Part shown: one piece after another, positions 46,393 to 55,612 of the stretch
Position numbering within the stretch: position 1 is the first letter of the stretch
Layout of the letters: each line of letters starts with the position of its first letter
Assembly (NCBI GenBank): GCA_016714225.1
Contig: JADJNS010000001.1
Coordinates: forward strand, 372,001-436,000
Origin: Archangiaceae bacterium
GTDB taxonomy: Bacteria; Myxococcota; Myxococcia; Myxococcales; Myxococcaceae
DNA: 64,000 nucleotides
Direction of reading: 5' to 3'
Translations under genes and position numbers: made by a program
The notes under the pieces: model-generated
Told to the model about the DNA's origin: nothing
The model's database searches: none
The model's input: the letters and a program-made list of their open reading frames with translations, nothing else

Positions 46393-46782
46393 ATGGTGCT
46401 GCTGCTCTCGACGCTGCTCGCTGCTTCGGCCACGGTGAGCCTCACCGTCGACGTCACGCTCAAGTGCCCCGCCCCGGCCTCGCTCACCGAGCGCATGGCG
46501 CGGGTGGGGCTCTCGGTGCTGCCGCCGAGCCCCCAGACGCCCCAGGTGACCGAGCTGCTCGCGCGGCCGTCGTTCGAGGTGAGCATCAAGCCCACCGCCG
46601 GCGGGCTGCTGCTCACCACCCGGCGCACGTCCGACGGCAAGGTGTTCGAGCGCACGGTGGAGACCGGCAGGGAAGACTGCCCCACCGTCGAGCGGCTGGT
46701 GGTGGTGCTCATCCACTCGTGGATTACCTCGAAGATGCCGGTGCTCTCGCCCCATGGCCTCGACGGTGGCAGCCGGCGTTGA
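46393..46782 (+). CDS. Small exported protein, hypothetical
   Basis: 129 aa. Signal peptide MVLLLSTLLAASA, then a two-Cys mature domain (LKCPAPASL, EDCPTVERL) with strands VSLTVDV and FEVSIKP. The tight divergent arrangement with the pseudouridine synthase gene supports its start. No family recognised. Confidence 0.65.
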   Translation: MVLLLSTLLAASATVSLTVDVTLKCPAPASLTERMARVGLSVLPPSPQTPQVTELLARPSFEVSIKPTAGGLLLTTRRTSDGKVFERTVETGREDCPTVERLVVVLIHSWITSKMPVLSPHGLDGGSRR

Positions 46783-46792
46783 GCCGGCGCGC

Positions 46793-48319
46793 TCACGGCG
46801 CCACCGCGGCGGTGCTCTCGGGAGAGATGCCGAAGCGCTCCAGCTCGGGCGATAGCCAGTCGGTGTTGGTCGAGGGCCGGTAGCTCAGCTTCCCCGCGGT
46901 CACCACCAGCCCGATGGGCAGCGCGCCGACGAGCCCCGCGGCCGCCCCGTTCCACCCCTTGAGGTCGTAGAGCATCGCGCCGGCGAGGCTCGCCTGGCCG
47001 AGCTTGCTGCCCTTGAGGCGCAGCACCGTGTACGCGGGGGTGTGGGTCACCGTCATCGTGCTGCTGAGCGGCCCGTCGCCGAGCAGCGCCTGGGCGATGC
47101 CCGGCACGTAGTTGCCGGCGGCCTCGGTCACCGGCCGCGCGTCGGCGGCGCGCGCGTCGTTCACCCGCGCCGACGCCCGCTGCAGGCCCAGCCCCGCGCT
47201 GAGGTCGTTGCGCTCGGTCAAGACTTCGCCGTTCACCGACTCGAGGCTCACCACCAGCGGGCGCTGGTCGAGCACCGGAGTGGTCAGCTGCCCCACCAGG
47301 TCGACCCCCGCCTTGAGCTGCAGCTGTGGCGTCACCCGCCCCTCGACGGCCAGCCGCCCCGCGAACGCGAAGCCGTGGGCCTTGCCCGCCAGGGGGTCGA
47401 GCGTCACGTCGACGGTGCTGCCGGGCATCACCTTGCCTTCGACCACCTTCACGTCGAGCGAGAGCAGGCCGCCGCCGCTGACCTCGACGCCGTCGAGATA
47501 GAGCTTCACCAGCGAGACGTCTTCGATGCGGGTCACGCTGCGCAGCGCGACGGTGAGGGTGCTCGCGATGACGCTGGGCTCGGCGTCGAGCAGCGACACC
47601 CGGCCAATCTCGAAGTCGACTCCGGCGGTGAACGCAGGGAGCACCACCGTGTCTGCCGCGCTCAGCTTGCCGCCGTCGAGGGTGAGCCACGCCGGCCCCA
47701 CCCACAGCGCCTTGAGCGGCTGCAGCCCGAACGCGCCCTTCACGTGTGAAGTGCCCACGTAGCGGTACTCGTCGAACCACAGCTCGCGGGTGTCGGTGAC
47801 CACATCGAGCATCTCGATGCCGAACAGCCCGTCGATTTCGGCAGGGGTGGGAGGCGGCCCCGACGGGTGCTCGGGCCTCACCGGGGGAAACGGCAGCCCT
47901 TCGATGCGGGGGAACGCGGCGACCCGCGCTGGCTGCGCGTCCCACTGCGCCTGGGTCAGCTTGGTGACCATGCGAAACACCACCCCGTGGGCGCGGGTGT
48001 GGTCGAACGAGAGGCGCCGGTGCAGCAGCGGCCACAGCTTCAAGGTGGTGGTGGCCTGCTCGACCCGAAGGTCCATCTGCACGTCGCTCTCGGTGTCGAG
48101 CTGCATGCTGAAGCCCTCGACGCTGGTCTGCCCCGGCCACCAGGTGCGCGCCTGGTCCCAGTGCAGCTTCACCATCGGTGTCGAGGCCTCTACGAAGCGG
48201 GGTATGCGGTCGCCGGCGAGCAGCAGGTTGCCGGCAATCACGTAGAGCAGCTCGAGCACCCCCGCGGCGACGAGCATGGCGCGCAGCACGCGCTGCCATC
48301 GAGGCCGGGGCTTTTTCAT
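46793..48319 (-). CDS. Single-TM envelope protein, AsmA-like
   Basis: 508 aa from ATG 48319. An N-terminal TM helix (~14-35) and then a long beta-rich periplasmic region with repeats of the kind LTLDGGKLSAADTVVLP. The pattern (VEGFSMQLDTESDVQMDLRV, LKLWPLLHRRLSFDHTRAHG) recalls AsmA/TamB-type lipid-transfer proteins, but I see no decisive motif. If so it would sit between inner and outer membrane. Role inferred only. Confidence 0.6.
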   Translation of the reverse strand: MKKPRPRWQRVLRAMLVAAGVLELLYVIAGNLLLAGDRIPRFVEASTPMVKLHWDQARTWWPGQTSVEGFSMQLDTESDVQMDLRVEQATTTLKLWPLLHRRLSFDHTRAHGVVFRMVTKLTQAQWDAQPARVAAFPRIEGLPFPPVRPEHPSGPPPTPAEIDGLFGIEMLDVVTDTRELWFDEYRYVGTSHVKGAFGLQPLKALWVGPAWLTLDGGKLSAADTVVLPAFTAGVDFEIGRVSLLDAEPSVIASTLTVALRSVTRIEDVSLVKLYLDGVEVSGGGLLSLDVKVVEGKVMPGSTVDVTLDPLAGKAHGFAFAGRLAVEGRVTPQLQLKAGVDLVGQLTTPVLDQRPLVVSLESVNGEVLTERNDLSAGLGLQRASARVNDARAADARPVTEAAGNYVPGIAQALLGDGPLSSTMTVTHTPAYTVLRLKGSKLGQASLAGAMLYDLKGWNGAAAGLVGALPIGLVVTAGKLSYRPSTNTDWLSPELERFGISPESTAAVAP

Positions 48320-48465
48320 GGGTGACACGTAACACCCACGCCCTCGGAGTGGGCGAAGCACCCACAGCCGCCCGGTTGCTCCTCTGCTCGCGCCCGGCCT
48401 CTGATGTCGGTTCGGGGTGCTTTTTTACGAAGGTTTGACGGGGCGACCGACACTTGAAACGCGTG

Positions 48466-49020
48466 ATGGCCGAGCTCGACATGGTGGGGGGCGCCGCGAA
48501 GGGGTCGCTCGCCGACGTGCGCCGCTTGTACTCGGCGCACGCGCCCGAGCTGCGCCTCGCGCTCAACCGCCTGGGCGGCAACGGCGTCGACTGCGATGAC
48601 CTGCTGCAAGAGGTCTTCGTGGTGGCGATGCGCAAGCTGCACGACCTGGCGCGGGCCAGGTCAGAGCGGGCGTGGCTGTACGGCGTGGCGGTGAAGCTCG
48701 CCGCCGGCCAGCGCCGCCGCCACAAGCTGCGCGCCTGGTTGGGCCTCGACAGCACCGCCGAGCTCGCCAGCGCCGAGAGCCCCGCCCGTACCCTGGAGCA
48801 GAAAGAGGCCTCGCAGCTCTTGCAGCAGGCGCTCGACTCTCTGCCCGCCGCCAAGCGCGACGTGCTGGTGCTCTTCGAGCTGCAGGGGTTGAGCGGTGAC
48901 GAGGTCGCGCACGCCCTCTCGGTTCCGGTGGCCACGGTGTGGACGCGGCTGTTTCACGCGCGCAAGGCGCTCAGCGCCGCGGTGTTGCGGCTCGAAGCCC
49001 GGGAGCGCCGCCATGACTGA
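48466..49020 (+). CDS. ECF-type RNA polymerase sigma factor
   Basis: 184 aa from ATG 48466 (GTG 48463 and TTG 48454 are also in frame). Region 2 with DCDDLLQEVFVVAMRKLHDL and WLYGVAVKLAAGQRR, region 4 with LPAAKRDVLVLFELQGLSGDEVAHAL then TVWTRLFHARKAL. The next gene starts 8 bp inside its 3' end and encodes a membrane protein in the anti-sigma position. The group's stimulus is unknown. Confidence 0.92.
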   Translation: MAELDMVGGAAKGSLADVRRLYSAHAPELRLALNRLGGNGVDCDDLLQEVFVVAMRKLHDLARARSERAWLYGVAVKLAAGQRRRHKLRAWLGLDSTAELASAESPARTLEQKEASQLLQQALDSLPAAKRDVLVLFELQGLSGDEVAHALSVPVATVWTRLFHARKALSAAVLRLEARERRHD

Positions 49021-50119
49021 GCCCTCGGGACTGCGGCCGTGGCGCGAGACGCCCGAAGACCCTGACCGCGCCGCGCAGCTGGTGCGCTCGGTCGCCGACA
49101 TCGCGCCGCGCCCGGTCGACGTGGCCCGCGGGTGGGACGGCGTCATCGAGCGGGTGGCGAAGCCGAAGAGCTCGCGCTGGGTGTGGCTGGTGGCGGCGAG
49201 CGCCGCGGTGCTCCTGGCGTGGGTGTCGCTCAAGTGGTCGGTGACGCCGGTGCACGCGGTGGCGCCGGCCGCGGCGGTGGTGGCGGCGAGGGCGCCCGAG
49301 TGCGTCGAGCCGCAGATGTGCGTCGAGGGTTCGCCGCCCGCAGTGGCGCCTGGCGGGGTCGCGCCCAAGCGGCCGCCCCGGCCGCCGCGGGTGGCGCGCG
49401 CCGAGCCCCTGCCCGCGCCGCCCGAGGCCGAGCCGCAGCCGCCCCAGCACCTGGTCGCCGCCGCGGGCGCGGTGTGGTCGCTGCCGCTCGAAGGGGGCGT
49501 CAGGCTCGAGCGCGGCCGCTTCGAGGTGCAGCCTCACGAAGAGGCGTACCCGGTGAGCACCCCCGAGGTGTCGCTGGCGTCGCAGAGCGCCCGCTACGCG
49601 GCCGACGTGACCGAGGCGGGAACCTCGGTGCGCGTGTTCGAGGGCGAGGTCGAGGTGTTCGCGTTCGCCGGCCAGCAGTCGGTGACGTTGCGCGCGGGTG
49701 AAGAGCGGGTGTTCGCGCCGGGCAATGCGCCCAGCGCGCTCGACATCGTGCCGCCCGAGGTATCGAGCCCGGCGTGCGCGCGGCACTCGCTGGAGCAGCG
49801 GGTGGCGTGCCTCGGCAACGAGGCGAAGGGCGACGGGCTTCGCGCGCAGGCGGCGCTGTACGAGGCGGCGTACCTGCTCGCGCGGGCGGGGCGGGCTCCC
49901 ACCGCCGAGCTGACGCTGCGCGAGTCGCTGCGGCGGTTTCCGCACGGGGTGCTGCACCCCGAGGTGCGGCTCGCGCTGATTCGCGCGCTGCACGCGCAGC
50001 GGCGGCTCTCTGAGGCGGCCGACGTCGCCCGGGACTTTCTCGAGGCGTGCCCTGACGACCCGCGCACCGCCGACGTGACCGCGCTCTTGCGCACGCTCGA
50101 CTGGCTCGAGTCCCGGTGA
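49013..50119 (+). CDS. FecR-like membrane protein, probable anti-sigma factor
   Basis: 368 aa; ATG 49013 lies 8 bp before the end of the sigma gene. A cytoplasmic ~50 residues, one TM (~55-75), a Pro-rich linker, a FecR-like beta domain (~150-240; AAGAVWSLPLEGG, TSVRVFEGEVEVFAF, VTLRAGEERVF) and a C-terminal helical TPR-like part. FecR domains sense a periplasmic signal and control a cognate sigma factor. The 8-bp overlap supports a sigma/anti-sigma pair. Confidence 0.8.
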   Translation: MTEPSGLRPWRETPEDPDRAAQLVRSVADIAPRPVDVARGWDGVIERVAKPKSSRWVWLVAASAAVLLAWVSLKWSVTPVHAVAPAAAVVAARAPECVEPQMCVEGSPPAVAPGGVAPKRPPRPPRVARAEPLPAPPEAEPQPPQHLVAAAGAVWSLPLEGGVRLERGRFEVQPHEEAYPVSTPEVSLASQSARYAADVTEAGTSVRVFEGEVEVFAFAGQQSVTLRAGEERVFAPGNAPSALDIVPPEVSSPACARHSLEQRVACLGNEAKGDGLRAQAALYEAAYLLARAGRAPTAELTLRESLRRFPHGVLHPEVRLALIRALHAQRRLSEAADVARDFLEACPDDPRTADVTALLRTLDWLESR

Positions 50120-50197
50120 CGGCGTTGGCAGCTTTCTCGTGAAGGTCGGTGGCGCTCGCGACACGTCAGCGCCAAACGCTTCTGAGCCGGAGGAGCC

Positions 50198-52018
50198 ATG
50201 CGCCCATACGTCGCTGCAGCTGCCCTTTCTCTCGCCGCTTGCGCCGCGCCGGGGGGGCCCGAGGTGGGAGCTTCGTACACCGCGGCGGCTCCTTCGGTCG
50301 CCGGGGTGGCGCCTTCGCGCGCGGTCGGCGAGGCCGTTCGCCGCGGCGTCGAGCTGACCGGCGGCACGGTGACGCTGGTCGCGCCGCGGCTGGTGGCGGT
50401 CTCCGATGTCGACACCGACCGGGTGGTGTTCGTCAGCGTCGGCCCGCAAGACCTGGGCGTCTGGGGTGAGGTGCAGCTGCCCGAGCGCAGCCACCCGGCG
50501 CGCGCGGCGCTCGGCGAGGGTCACCTGCTCTACGTGGCGCTGCGCGGCAGCGGAGACGTCGCCCGCATCGACGCCTCGACCTACCAGCTGCTCGGCGTGA
50601 GCCACGCCTGCGCCGAGCCGCGCGGCGTCACCTGGGACGAGGCCTCGGCGGTGGCCCGCGTCGCCTGCGCGAACGGAGACCTCGCCACCGTCGACGCCGA
50701 GGGGCACGTCGCCACCGAGCGCTGGGCCCCCGACCTGCGCGACGTGCTCGCCTTTCCCGACGGCAGGCTCGAGGCGGTCACCTTTCGCGGCGGCGGCTCG
50801 GTCACCCGCACCGGCGCGGGCGCGCACCCGCTGCCGTCGTTCACCGTGCCGACGGATTTGCAGCAGACCGCGCGCTTCGTGCCCGAGGTCGCCTGGCGCT
50901 CGCGCGTCGCCGACGACGGCTCGGTGGTGGTGACGCACCAGCGCGCCATCGAAGGCCCGGTCTCGAGCGTGTTCGCGGCGCCGTCGACCACCACCACCAC
51001 CGTCACCGACTACGCCGGCGGCACCCACAGCGTCACCAGCACCAACGCGCCGTGCGCCACCCCCGTCATTCGCTCGGCGCTGACCCGCTTCGCTCCCGAC
51101 GGCACCCGCACGTCGGTCGAGCTGCCCGGGGTGCTGCCGGTCGACGTGGCGGTCTCGCCCGGCGGTCAGGAAATCGCGGTCGCGATGGCCGGCTCGAAGG
51201 CGGTGGGGCGGGTGCGCGTCGACCAGCTCACCGGCGACGTGGCCACGCAGTGCGCGAGCCAGTTGGTGAACCTCATCGGGGTGCCCGGCCTCACCTCGGG
51301 CGTCACGTACCTCGCCGACGGCTCGTTGGTGGTGCACACGCTCTCGCCGAGCCGGCTCACCGTGCTCAGCAACCGGCCCACCCAGGTGCTCGAGCTCTCG
51401 CCCTCGCCGGCGGGCGGGCGCGGCCTGTTCCACCTCGAGGTGAACGCGATGGCCTGCGCCTCGTGCCACCCCGAGGGGCGCGACGATGGCCACGTGTGGG
51501 AGGTGCGCGGCGCGCGCCGCAAGACGCCCTCGCTGGTGGGCGGCCTGCTCGACACCGCGCCGTTTCACTGGGAGGGCGAGCACTCGACCTTGAGCGCGGT
51601 GATGGCCGACACGTTCGTGCAGCGCATGGGCGGGGCGATGCCGCCCGAGCGCGACGTGCGCGACCTGGCGCTGTGGCTCGAGTACCTGCCGCGCGAAGCG
51701 CCCCTCGACACCGGCGCCGCGCCCGACCTGGTGGCGCACGGCCAGGCGCTCTTCGAAGGCACCGCGGCCAACTGCACCGCGTGCCACTTTGGCCCCGCGC
51801 TCACCGACAACCTCACCCGCGACGTGGGCACCGGCGGCCGCTTTCAGACGCCGTCGCTGCGCGGGGTCGGCGCGCACGGCCCTTGGCTGCACGACGGCCG
51901 CGCCAAGACGCTGCGCGAGCGCTTCGCGGCCAGCGGCGGCGGCGACAAGCACGGCGGAGTCTCGCAGCTGTCGCCCGGCGACGTCGACGCGCTGGTGGCG
52001 TACCTGCAGACGCTGTGA
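50198..52018 (+). CDS. Beta-propeller di-heme cytochrome c lipoprotein
   Basis: 606 aa, start after GGAGGAG. Lipobox LAAC. Residues ~60-400 have WD/YncE-like propeller strands (VDVAVSPGGQEIAVAMAGSKAVG, TYLADGSLVVHTLSP). The C-terminal part has two haem sites, CASCH (420-424) and CTACH (526-530), with surrounding GRFQTPSLRGVGAHGPWLHDGRAKTL, the MauG/di-heme peroxidase style. Probable periplasmic electron-transfer or oxidase lipoprotein. A smaller di-heme lipoprotein is at 35905. Confidence 0.85.
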   Translation: MRPYVAAAALSLAACAAPGGPEVGASYTAAAPSVAGVAPSRAVGEAVRRGVELTGGTVTLVAPRLVAVSDVDTDRVVFVSVGPQDLGVWGEVQLPERSHPARAALGEGHLLYVALRGSGDVARIDASTYQLLGVSHACAEPRGVTWDEASAVARVACANGDLATVDAEGHVATERWAPDLRDVLAFPDGRLEAVTFRGGGSVTRTGAGAHPLPSFTVPTDLQQTARFVPEVAWRSRVADDGSVVVTHQRAIEGPVSSVFAAPSTTTTTVTDYAGGTHSVTSTNAPCATPVIRSALTRFAPDGTRTSVELPGVLPVDVAVSPGGQEIAVAMAGSKAVGRVRVDQLTGDVATQCASQLVNLIGVPGLTSGVTYLADGSLVVHTLSPSRLTVLSNRPTQVLELSPSPAGGRGLFHLEVNAMACASCHPEGRDDGHVWEVRGARRKTPSLVGGLLDTAPFHWEGEHSTLSAVMADTFVQRMGGAMPPERDVRDLALWLEYLPREAPLDTGAAPDLVAHGQALFEGTAANCTACHFGPALTDNLTRDVGTGGRFQTPSLRGVGAHGPWLHDGRAKTLRERFAASGGGDKHGGVSQLSPGDVDALVAYLQTL

Positions 52019-52106
52019 GCGGCGGCGAAACGGCGATTTCGAGGCGGGAAATCGGGCCAGAGCGTGGTTGAAGCGCGAGGGCTTGCGGGCTAGGACCAGC
52101 CCCGCC

Positions 52107-53213
52107 ATGGAATTCCGAATCGCAGCCGATGAGCTGAGGAAAGCGCTTCACCGCGCGCAGGGAATCGTCGAGCGCAAGACGACCATGCCGATTCTCGCCA
52201 ACGTGCTCGTCAACGCCACCAAGTCGGGCGTGACGGTGACTGCCTTCGACCTCGACATCGGCATCGTCAGCGAGCACCCGGCCGAGGTGCTGAAGCCGGG
52301 CTCGGTGACGCTCTCGGCGAAGACGCTGTTCGACATCGTGGCGAACCTGCCCGAGCCGACGCTGAACGTGAAGAAGCTGCAGAACAACTACGCCGAAATC
52401 ACCTGCGGCAGCGCCTCGTACCGCATCGTGGGCATGGCCAGCGAAGAGTTCCCCAAGCTGCCGAAGGAAGAGAACGCTCCGCTGGTGAAGGTGAGCGGCA
52501 ACACGCTGCTCGAGATGATCAAGAAGACCTCGTTCGCCATCTCGAGTGACGAGACCCGCTACATCTTGAACGGGGTGTTCTTCGAGCCGCGCGAGGGCGG
52601 CAAGGTGCGCATGGTCGCCACCGACGGCCACCGGCTCTGCCTCATCGAGCGCGACCTGGTCGGCGACTTCAAGCTCAAGGGCGGCGTCATCATTCCCCGC
52701 AAGGGCCTGTTCGAGCTCAAGCGCCTGCTCGAAGAGGCGCCCGACGCCGAGTGCTCGCTGGGCTTCGCCGAGTCGAGCGCGCTGTTCAAGAAGCCCGGCC
52801 TCTCGATGGTGATGCGGCTCATCGACGGCCAGTTCCCCGAGTACCAGCGCGTGATTCCGAAAGAGGGCGAGAAGCAGGTGGTGGTGTCGCGCAACCGCCT
52901 GTTCGACTCGCTCAAGCGCATCGCGCTGCTCAGCGCCGACAAGTCGAACGCCATCAAGCTCGCGCTCGCCGACTCGCAGGTGCGCATCACCGCCAACAAC
53001 CCCGACCTCGGCGAAGCGAAAGACGACATCGAGGTGCCCTACAAGGGCGCCGCGCTGACCGTCGGCTTCAACGCCCGCTACCTCATCGACATTCTCACCG
53101 TCACCGAGAGCGACGACGTGGTCATCGAGCTGGGCGACGAGCACTCTCCTGGCGTGCTGCATACCCCCGGCGACAAGAGCTACACCGCCGTGGTCATGCC
53201 GATGCGCGTGTGA
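52107..53213 (+). CDS. dnaN: DNA polymerase III beta subunit (sliding clamp)
   Basis: 368 aa, standard length. Starts MEFRIAADELRKALHRAQ and ends YTAVVMPMRV, the C-terminus found in nearly all clamps. Conserved VATDGHRL near 170 and the hydrophobic protein-binding pocket region are present. The neighbours are not dnaA, recF or gyrB, and no DnaA boxes are visible nearby, so this locus does not mark the replication origin. Confidence 0.98.
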   Translation: MEFRIAADELRKALHRAQGIVERKTTMPILANVLVNATKSGVTVTAFDLDIGIVSEHPAEVLKPGSVTLSAKTLFDIVANLPEPTLNVKKLQNNYAEITCGSASYRIVGMASEEFPKLPKEENAPLVKVSGNTLLEMIKKTSFAISSDETRYILNGVFFEPREGGKVRMVATDGHRLCLIERDLVGDFKLKGGVIIPRKGLFELKRLLEEAPDAECSLGFAESSALFKKPGLSMVMRLIDGQFPEYQRVIPKEGEKQVVVSRNRLFDSLKRIALLSADKSNAIKLALADSQVRITANNPDLGEAKDDIEVPYKGAALTVGFNARYLIDILTVTESDDVVIELGDEHSPGVLHTPGDKSYTAVVMPMRV

Positions 53214-53279
53214 GCTGAAGCGTATCCCTCGGCGGTAACGCGCGGTCAGCCGCAGCCCGGCGCCATTACGCATTGAGCC

Positions 53280-53900
53280 ATGAGGCTGAAGGCCGCCGGC
53301 CTGCTCATCGCGTTGCTCGCAGCGCCTGCCTTCGCCGAGTGCCGTGCCGACGTGGAAGAGCGCCTCGACGTGCTCGCCGACGCCTACGATGATCAGCTGC
53401 GCGCCACCCGAATCTGGTCGTACAGCTGGGGCAGCCTCTACACCGCGGTCGCCGCGGTGCAGCTCGGAGCGATGCTCTCGATGCGCCAAGACAACCCTGC
53501 CCGCACCGACCTGACGGTAGGGGCTGTCGCCGCGGCCGTGGGCAGCCTCTCGTTCTGGCTGCTGCCGCTGCGCTTCACCGTGCCGATGAAGCGCATTCGC
53601 GGCGAGTGGAACAACCCCGACCGCTGCGCCCTGCTCGAGAAGGCAGAGGCCGCGCGCACCAGAATCGACGGCGAGCAGCGCTTCGGCAAGTCGTGGGTGG
53701 CCCACGCCGGCAACGTGCTGGTGAACGTCGGCCTCTCGCTGCTCTTGGGGCTCGCCTACCACCACTGGGAAGCGGGCCTCATCAGCGGCCTGGTCGGCGT
53801 GACGGTGGGCGAAATCAACCTCTTCACCCAGCCGGTCCACCTGAGCCGCGTCGACGAGCCGGTGCCCTCGGTGCAGCCGATGTCGATGTTCACCTTCTAG
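53280..53900 (+). CDS. Membrane protein, hypothetical
   Basis: 206 aa. Signal peptide, then a Cys-containing helix and about three TM segments (YSWGSLYTAVAAVQLGAML, VGAVAAAVGSLSFWLLPL, NVLVNVGLSLLLGLAYHHW). Overlaps the stop of the convergent small gene by 4 bp. No family recognised. Confidence 0.72.
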   Translation: MRLKAAGLLIALLAAPAFAECRADVEERLDVLADAYDDQLRATRIWSYSWGSLYTAVAAVQLGAMLSMRQDNPARTDLTVGAVAAAVGSLSFWLLPLRFTVPMKRIRGEWNNPDRCALLEKAEAARTRIDGEQRFGKSWVAHAGNVLVNVGLSLLLGLAYHHWEAGLISGLVGVTVGEINLFTQPVHLSRVDEPVPSVQPMSMFTF

Positions 53901-54173
53901 AAGGTGGCGCTCAGGCAGACGCCGGTCGCGCCCGCGTTGAGCATCGGCCCGATGCGCACGCCGCCCCGCGACGCGCTGGCAGGTGGCCGCGTCGCGTCGG
54001 GCACGTAGTCGTCGTCGAGGCCGAGCTCGCGCCGCAGCTTCTTGTTGTAGCCGTCGGCCTTGGCCCGCAGCACACTCACCGAAGTGAATGAAGCGCAGGC
54101 TGTACGCCTCACGCGGGTCGTTGGTCTCGGGGGCAGCCGACAGCGTGGAGAGCACCAGCAGCAGGGCAGTCAT
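53897..54173 (-). pseudogene. Small exported protein broken by a frameshift
   Basis: A signal peptide (MTALLLVLSTLSAAP, start 54173) reads into EAYSLRFIHF and is then out of frame with TSVSVLRAKADGYNKKLRREL, which reaches a sensible C-terminus at 53897. A single extra G near 54078-54080 (coding TTCGGTGAG) joins the two parts into ~91 residues. It is either a decayed gene or a sequencing error; no relatives recognised. Confidence 0.55.
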
Positions 54174-54212
54174 GCCCCCTTCAGTAGAAGAGGGCCCGCC
54201 GGGTTTTGACGG

Positions 54213-55598
54213 CTAGTTGTTGCGCTGGCGCAGCTGGGCCTCGAGCTGCTTGCGCACCTCGGGAGGCAGCTGCTCGAGCCCGCGCATCTGGCTCATGTCG
54301 GGAGGCGGGCGCTTCTTGAACAGCTCGACCCCCTGCTCGAACGCCTGACGCTCGTGCGCGCCGATGGCGTAGGTGAGCGCGTCGGCCGAGCCCTTCACGT
54401 ACAGCTCTTTGCTCGGCGTCTCGCCGCCGAACTTGAGGCTCTGCTTCTTGCCCCCGGTGAGCTGCAGCTCGACCGAGGCGGTGGGCTTGCCGAAGCCGGC
54501 CGCGCCGTCGGCCACTGAGGTCACCGCCTTCGCCGCGCGCAGGTTCTTCAGCCGCATCAGCTGCCCCGGCACGCTCGCCGGGTCGAACTCGAAGCCGGCG
54601 GGCAGGCTCTTGGGCTCGAGCACCTTCCATGCGCCGCCGCTCTTCGCCACCACCGTGCTCTTGCCTGAGGCGGTGAGGGTGAGCTTCTCGACCTGGTCGG
54701 GCTCGAAGGCGAGCAGGGTGGTGTCGCGCAGGTCTTCTTGCGTCTTGAGCAGTTGCTCGGCGCTCCACTGGGGCAGCAGGTAGACCTGCGGGTCGCCCTC
54801 GACCGAGAGCGGCACGGTGTTGTCGGCCTTCTTCGCGCCGAGCTTGAGGGTCACCGTCTTGCCGTCCTTCAGGCCGAGCGCGATGGAGGCGACCTGCTCG
54901 CCCAGCGCGTCGGTGAAGTCTTGCGCCTGCAGCGAGGTCGCCGCCTGCACGTAGCGCTGCGCCGCCCCAGGGTCGAAGCGGAAGCCCGGCGGCGGCGCGG
55001 GCTCGAGCGCCCACGTGGCGTCTTTGTTCACCAGCGTGAAGGCGCCGCTCGGCTGCGTCACCGTCACCCGGGCCACGTCGGCCGCCGGTGCGGTGGTGAT
55101 GGTCTTCTTTCGCCACGCGGTGGCGTTCTTCTTCACGTGAAACGCCACCGGGCTGTTGGTCGAGAACACCGCGCTCGACTTCGCCTCGCGCACGTACGAG
55201 CCGCCGCCCTTGGCCGCCTTGCCGAACACCAGCGACCACTTCGGGCCCGCGGCGGTCGAGACGACCACCTTGGTGCCCTTGGCGTCGTCGACCTCGAGCT
55301 CGGCGTGCTTCTCGGTCTTCTCGGTCACGAAGTCCTGCGCGTGAAAGTCCTTCAGCGCCTCGGTGAGGCCCTTCACCTGGGCCTCGTCGGCGGCGAAGCC
55401 GTTCACCTTCCACGCGCCGCCTTCGCTGGTGAGCTTCGCTTGGAAAGCGCCGGTCACCTCGACCTGGGTGACCTCGCCGCCCAGCGGCTCGAGCTTCAGC
55501 TTGGGCACGCCTTCGTTGACCGTGTCTTCGCGCGTGAAGATGACGGCGGCGAGCAGCACGGCGAAGACGACCGCAGCGATGAGGGGAGTGCGTTTCAT
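54213..55598 (-). CDS. DUF4340 domain protein of a Gld-type ABC locus
   Basis: 461 aa from ATG 55598; AAAGGAGA at 55606-55613 is its ribosome site and overlaps the upstream gene's stop. One TM anchor (~7-20), then repeated beta modules with ETVNEGVPKLKLEPL-like and GAWKVNGFAADEAQVKGL strands, the DUF4340 type. Such proteins are regularly encoded next to GldA/F/G-like ABC transporters, as here. C-terminus rich in Gln/Arg/Asn. Confidence 0.85.
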   Translation of the reverse strand: MKRTPLIAAVVFAVLLAAVIFTREDTVNEGVPKLKLEPLGGEVTQVEVTGAFQAKLTSEGGAWKVNGFAADEAQVKGLTEALKDFHAQDFVTEKTEKHAELEVDDAKGTKVVVSTAAGPKWSLVFGKAAKGGGSYVREAKSSAVFSTNSPVAFHVKKNATAWRKKTITTAPAADVARVTVTQPSGAFTLVNKDATWALEPAPPPGFRFDPGAAQRYVQAATSLQAQDFTDALGEQVASIALGLKDGKTVTLKLGAKKADNTVPLSVEGDPQVYLLPQWSAEQLLKTQEDLRDTTLLAFEPDQVEKLTLTASGKSTVVAKSGGAWKVLEPKSLPAGFEFDPASVPGQLMRLKNLRAAKAVTSVADGAAGFGKPTASVELQLTGGKKQSLKFGGETPSKELYVKGSADALTYAIGAHERQAFEQGVELFKKRPPPDMSQMRGLEQLPPEVRKQLEAQLRQRNN

Positions 55599-55612
55599 GG
55601 TTCGGTCTCCTT

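Noticed and set aside
52019..52106. Replication origin near dnaN
   Set aside because: 88 bp with no AT-rich segment and no DnaA-box-like motif.
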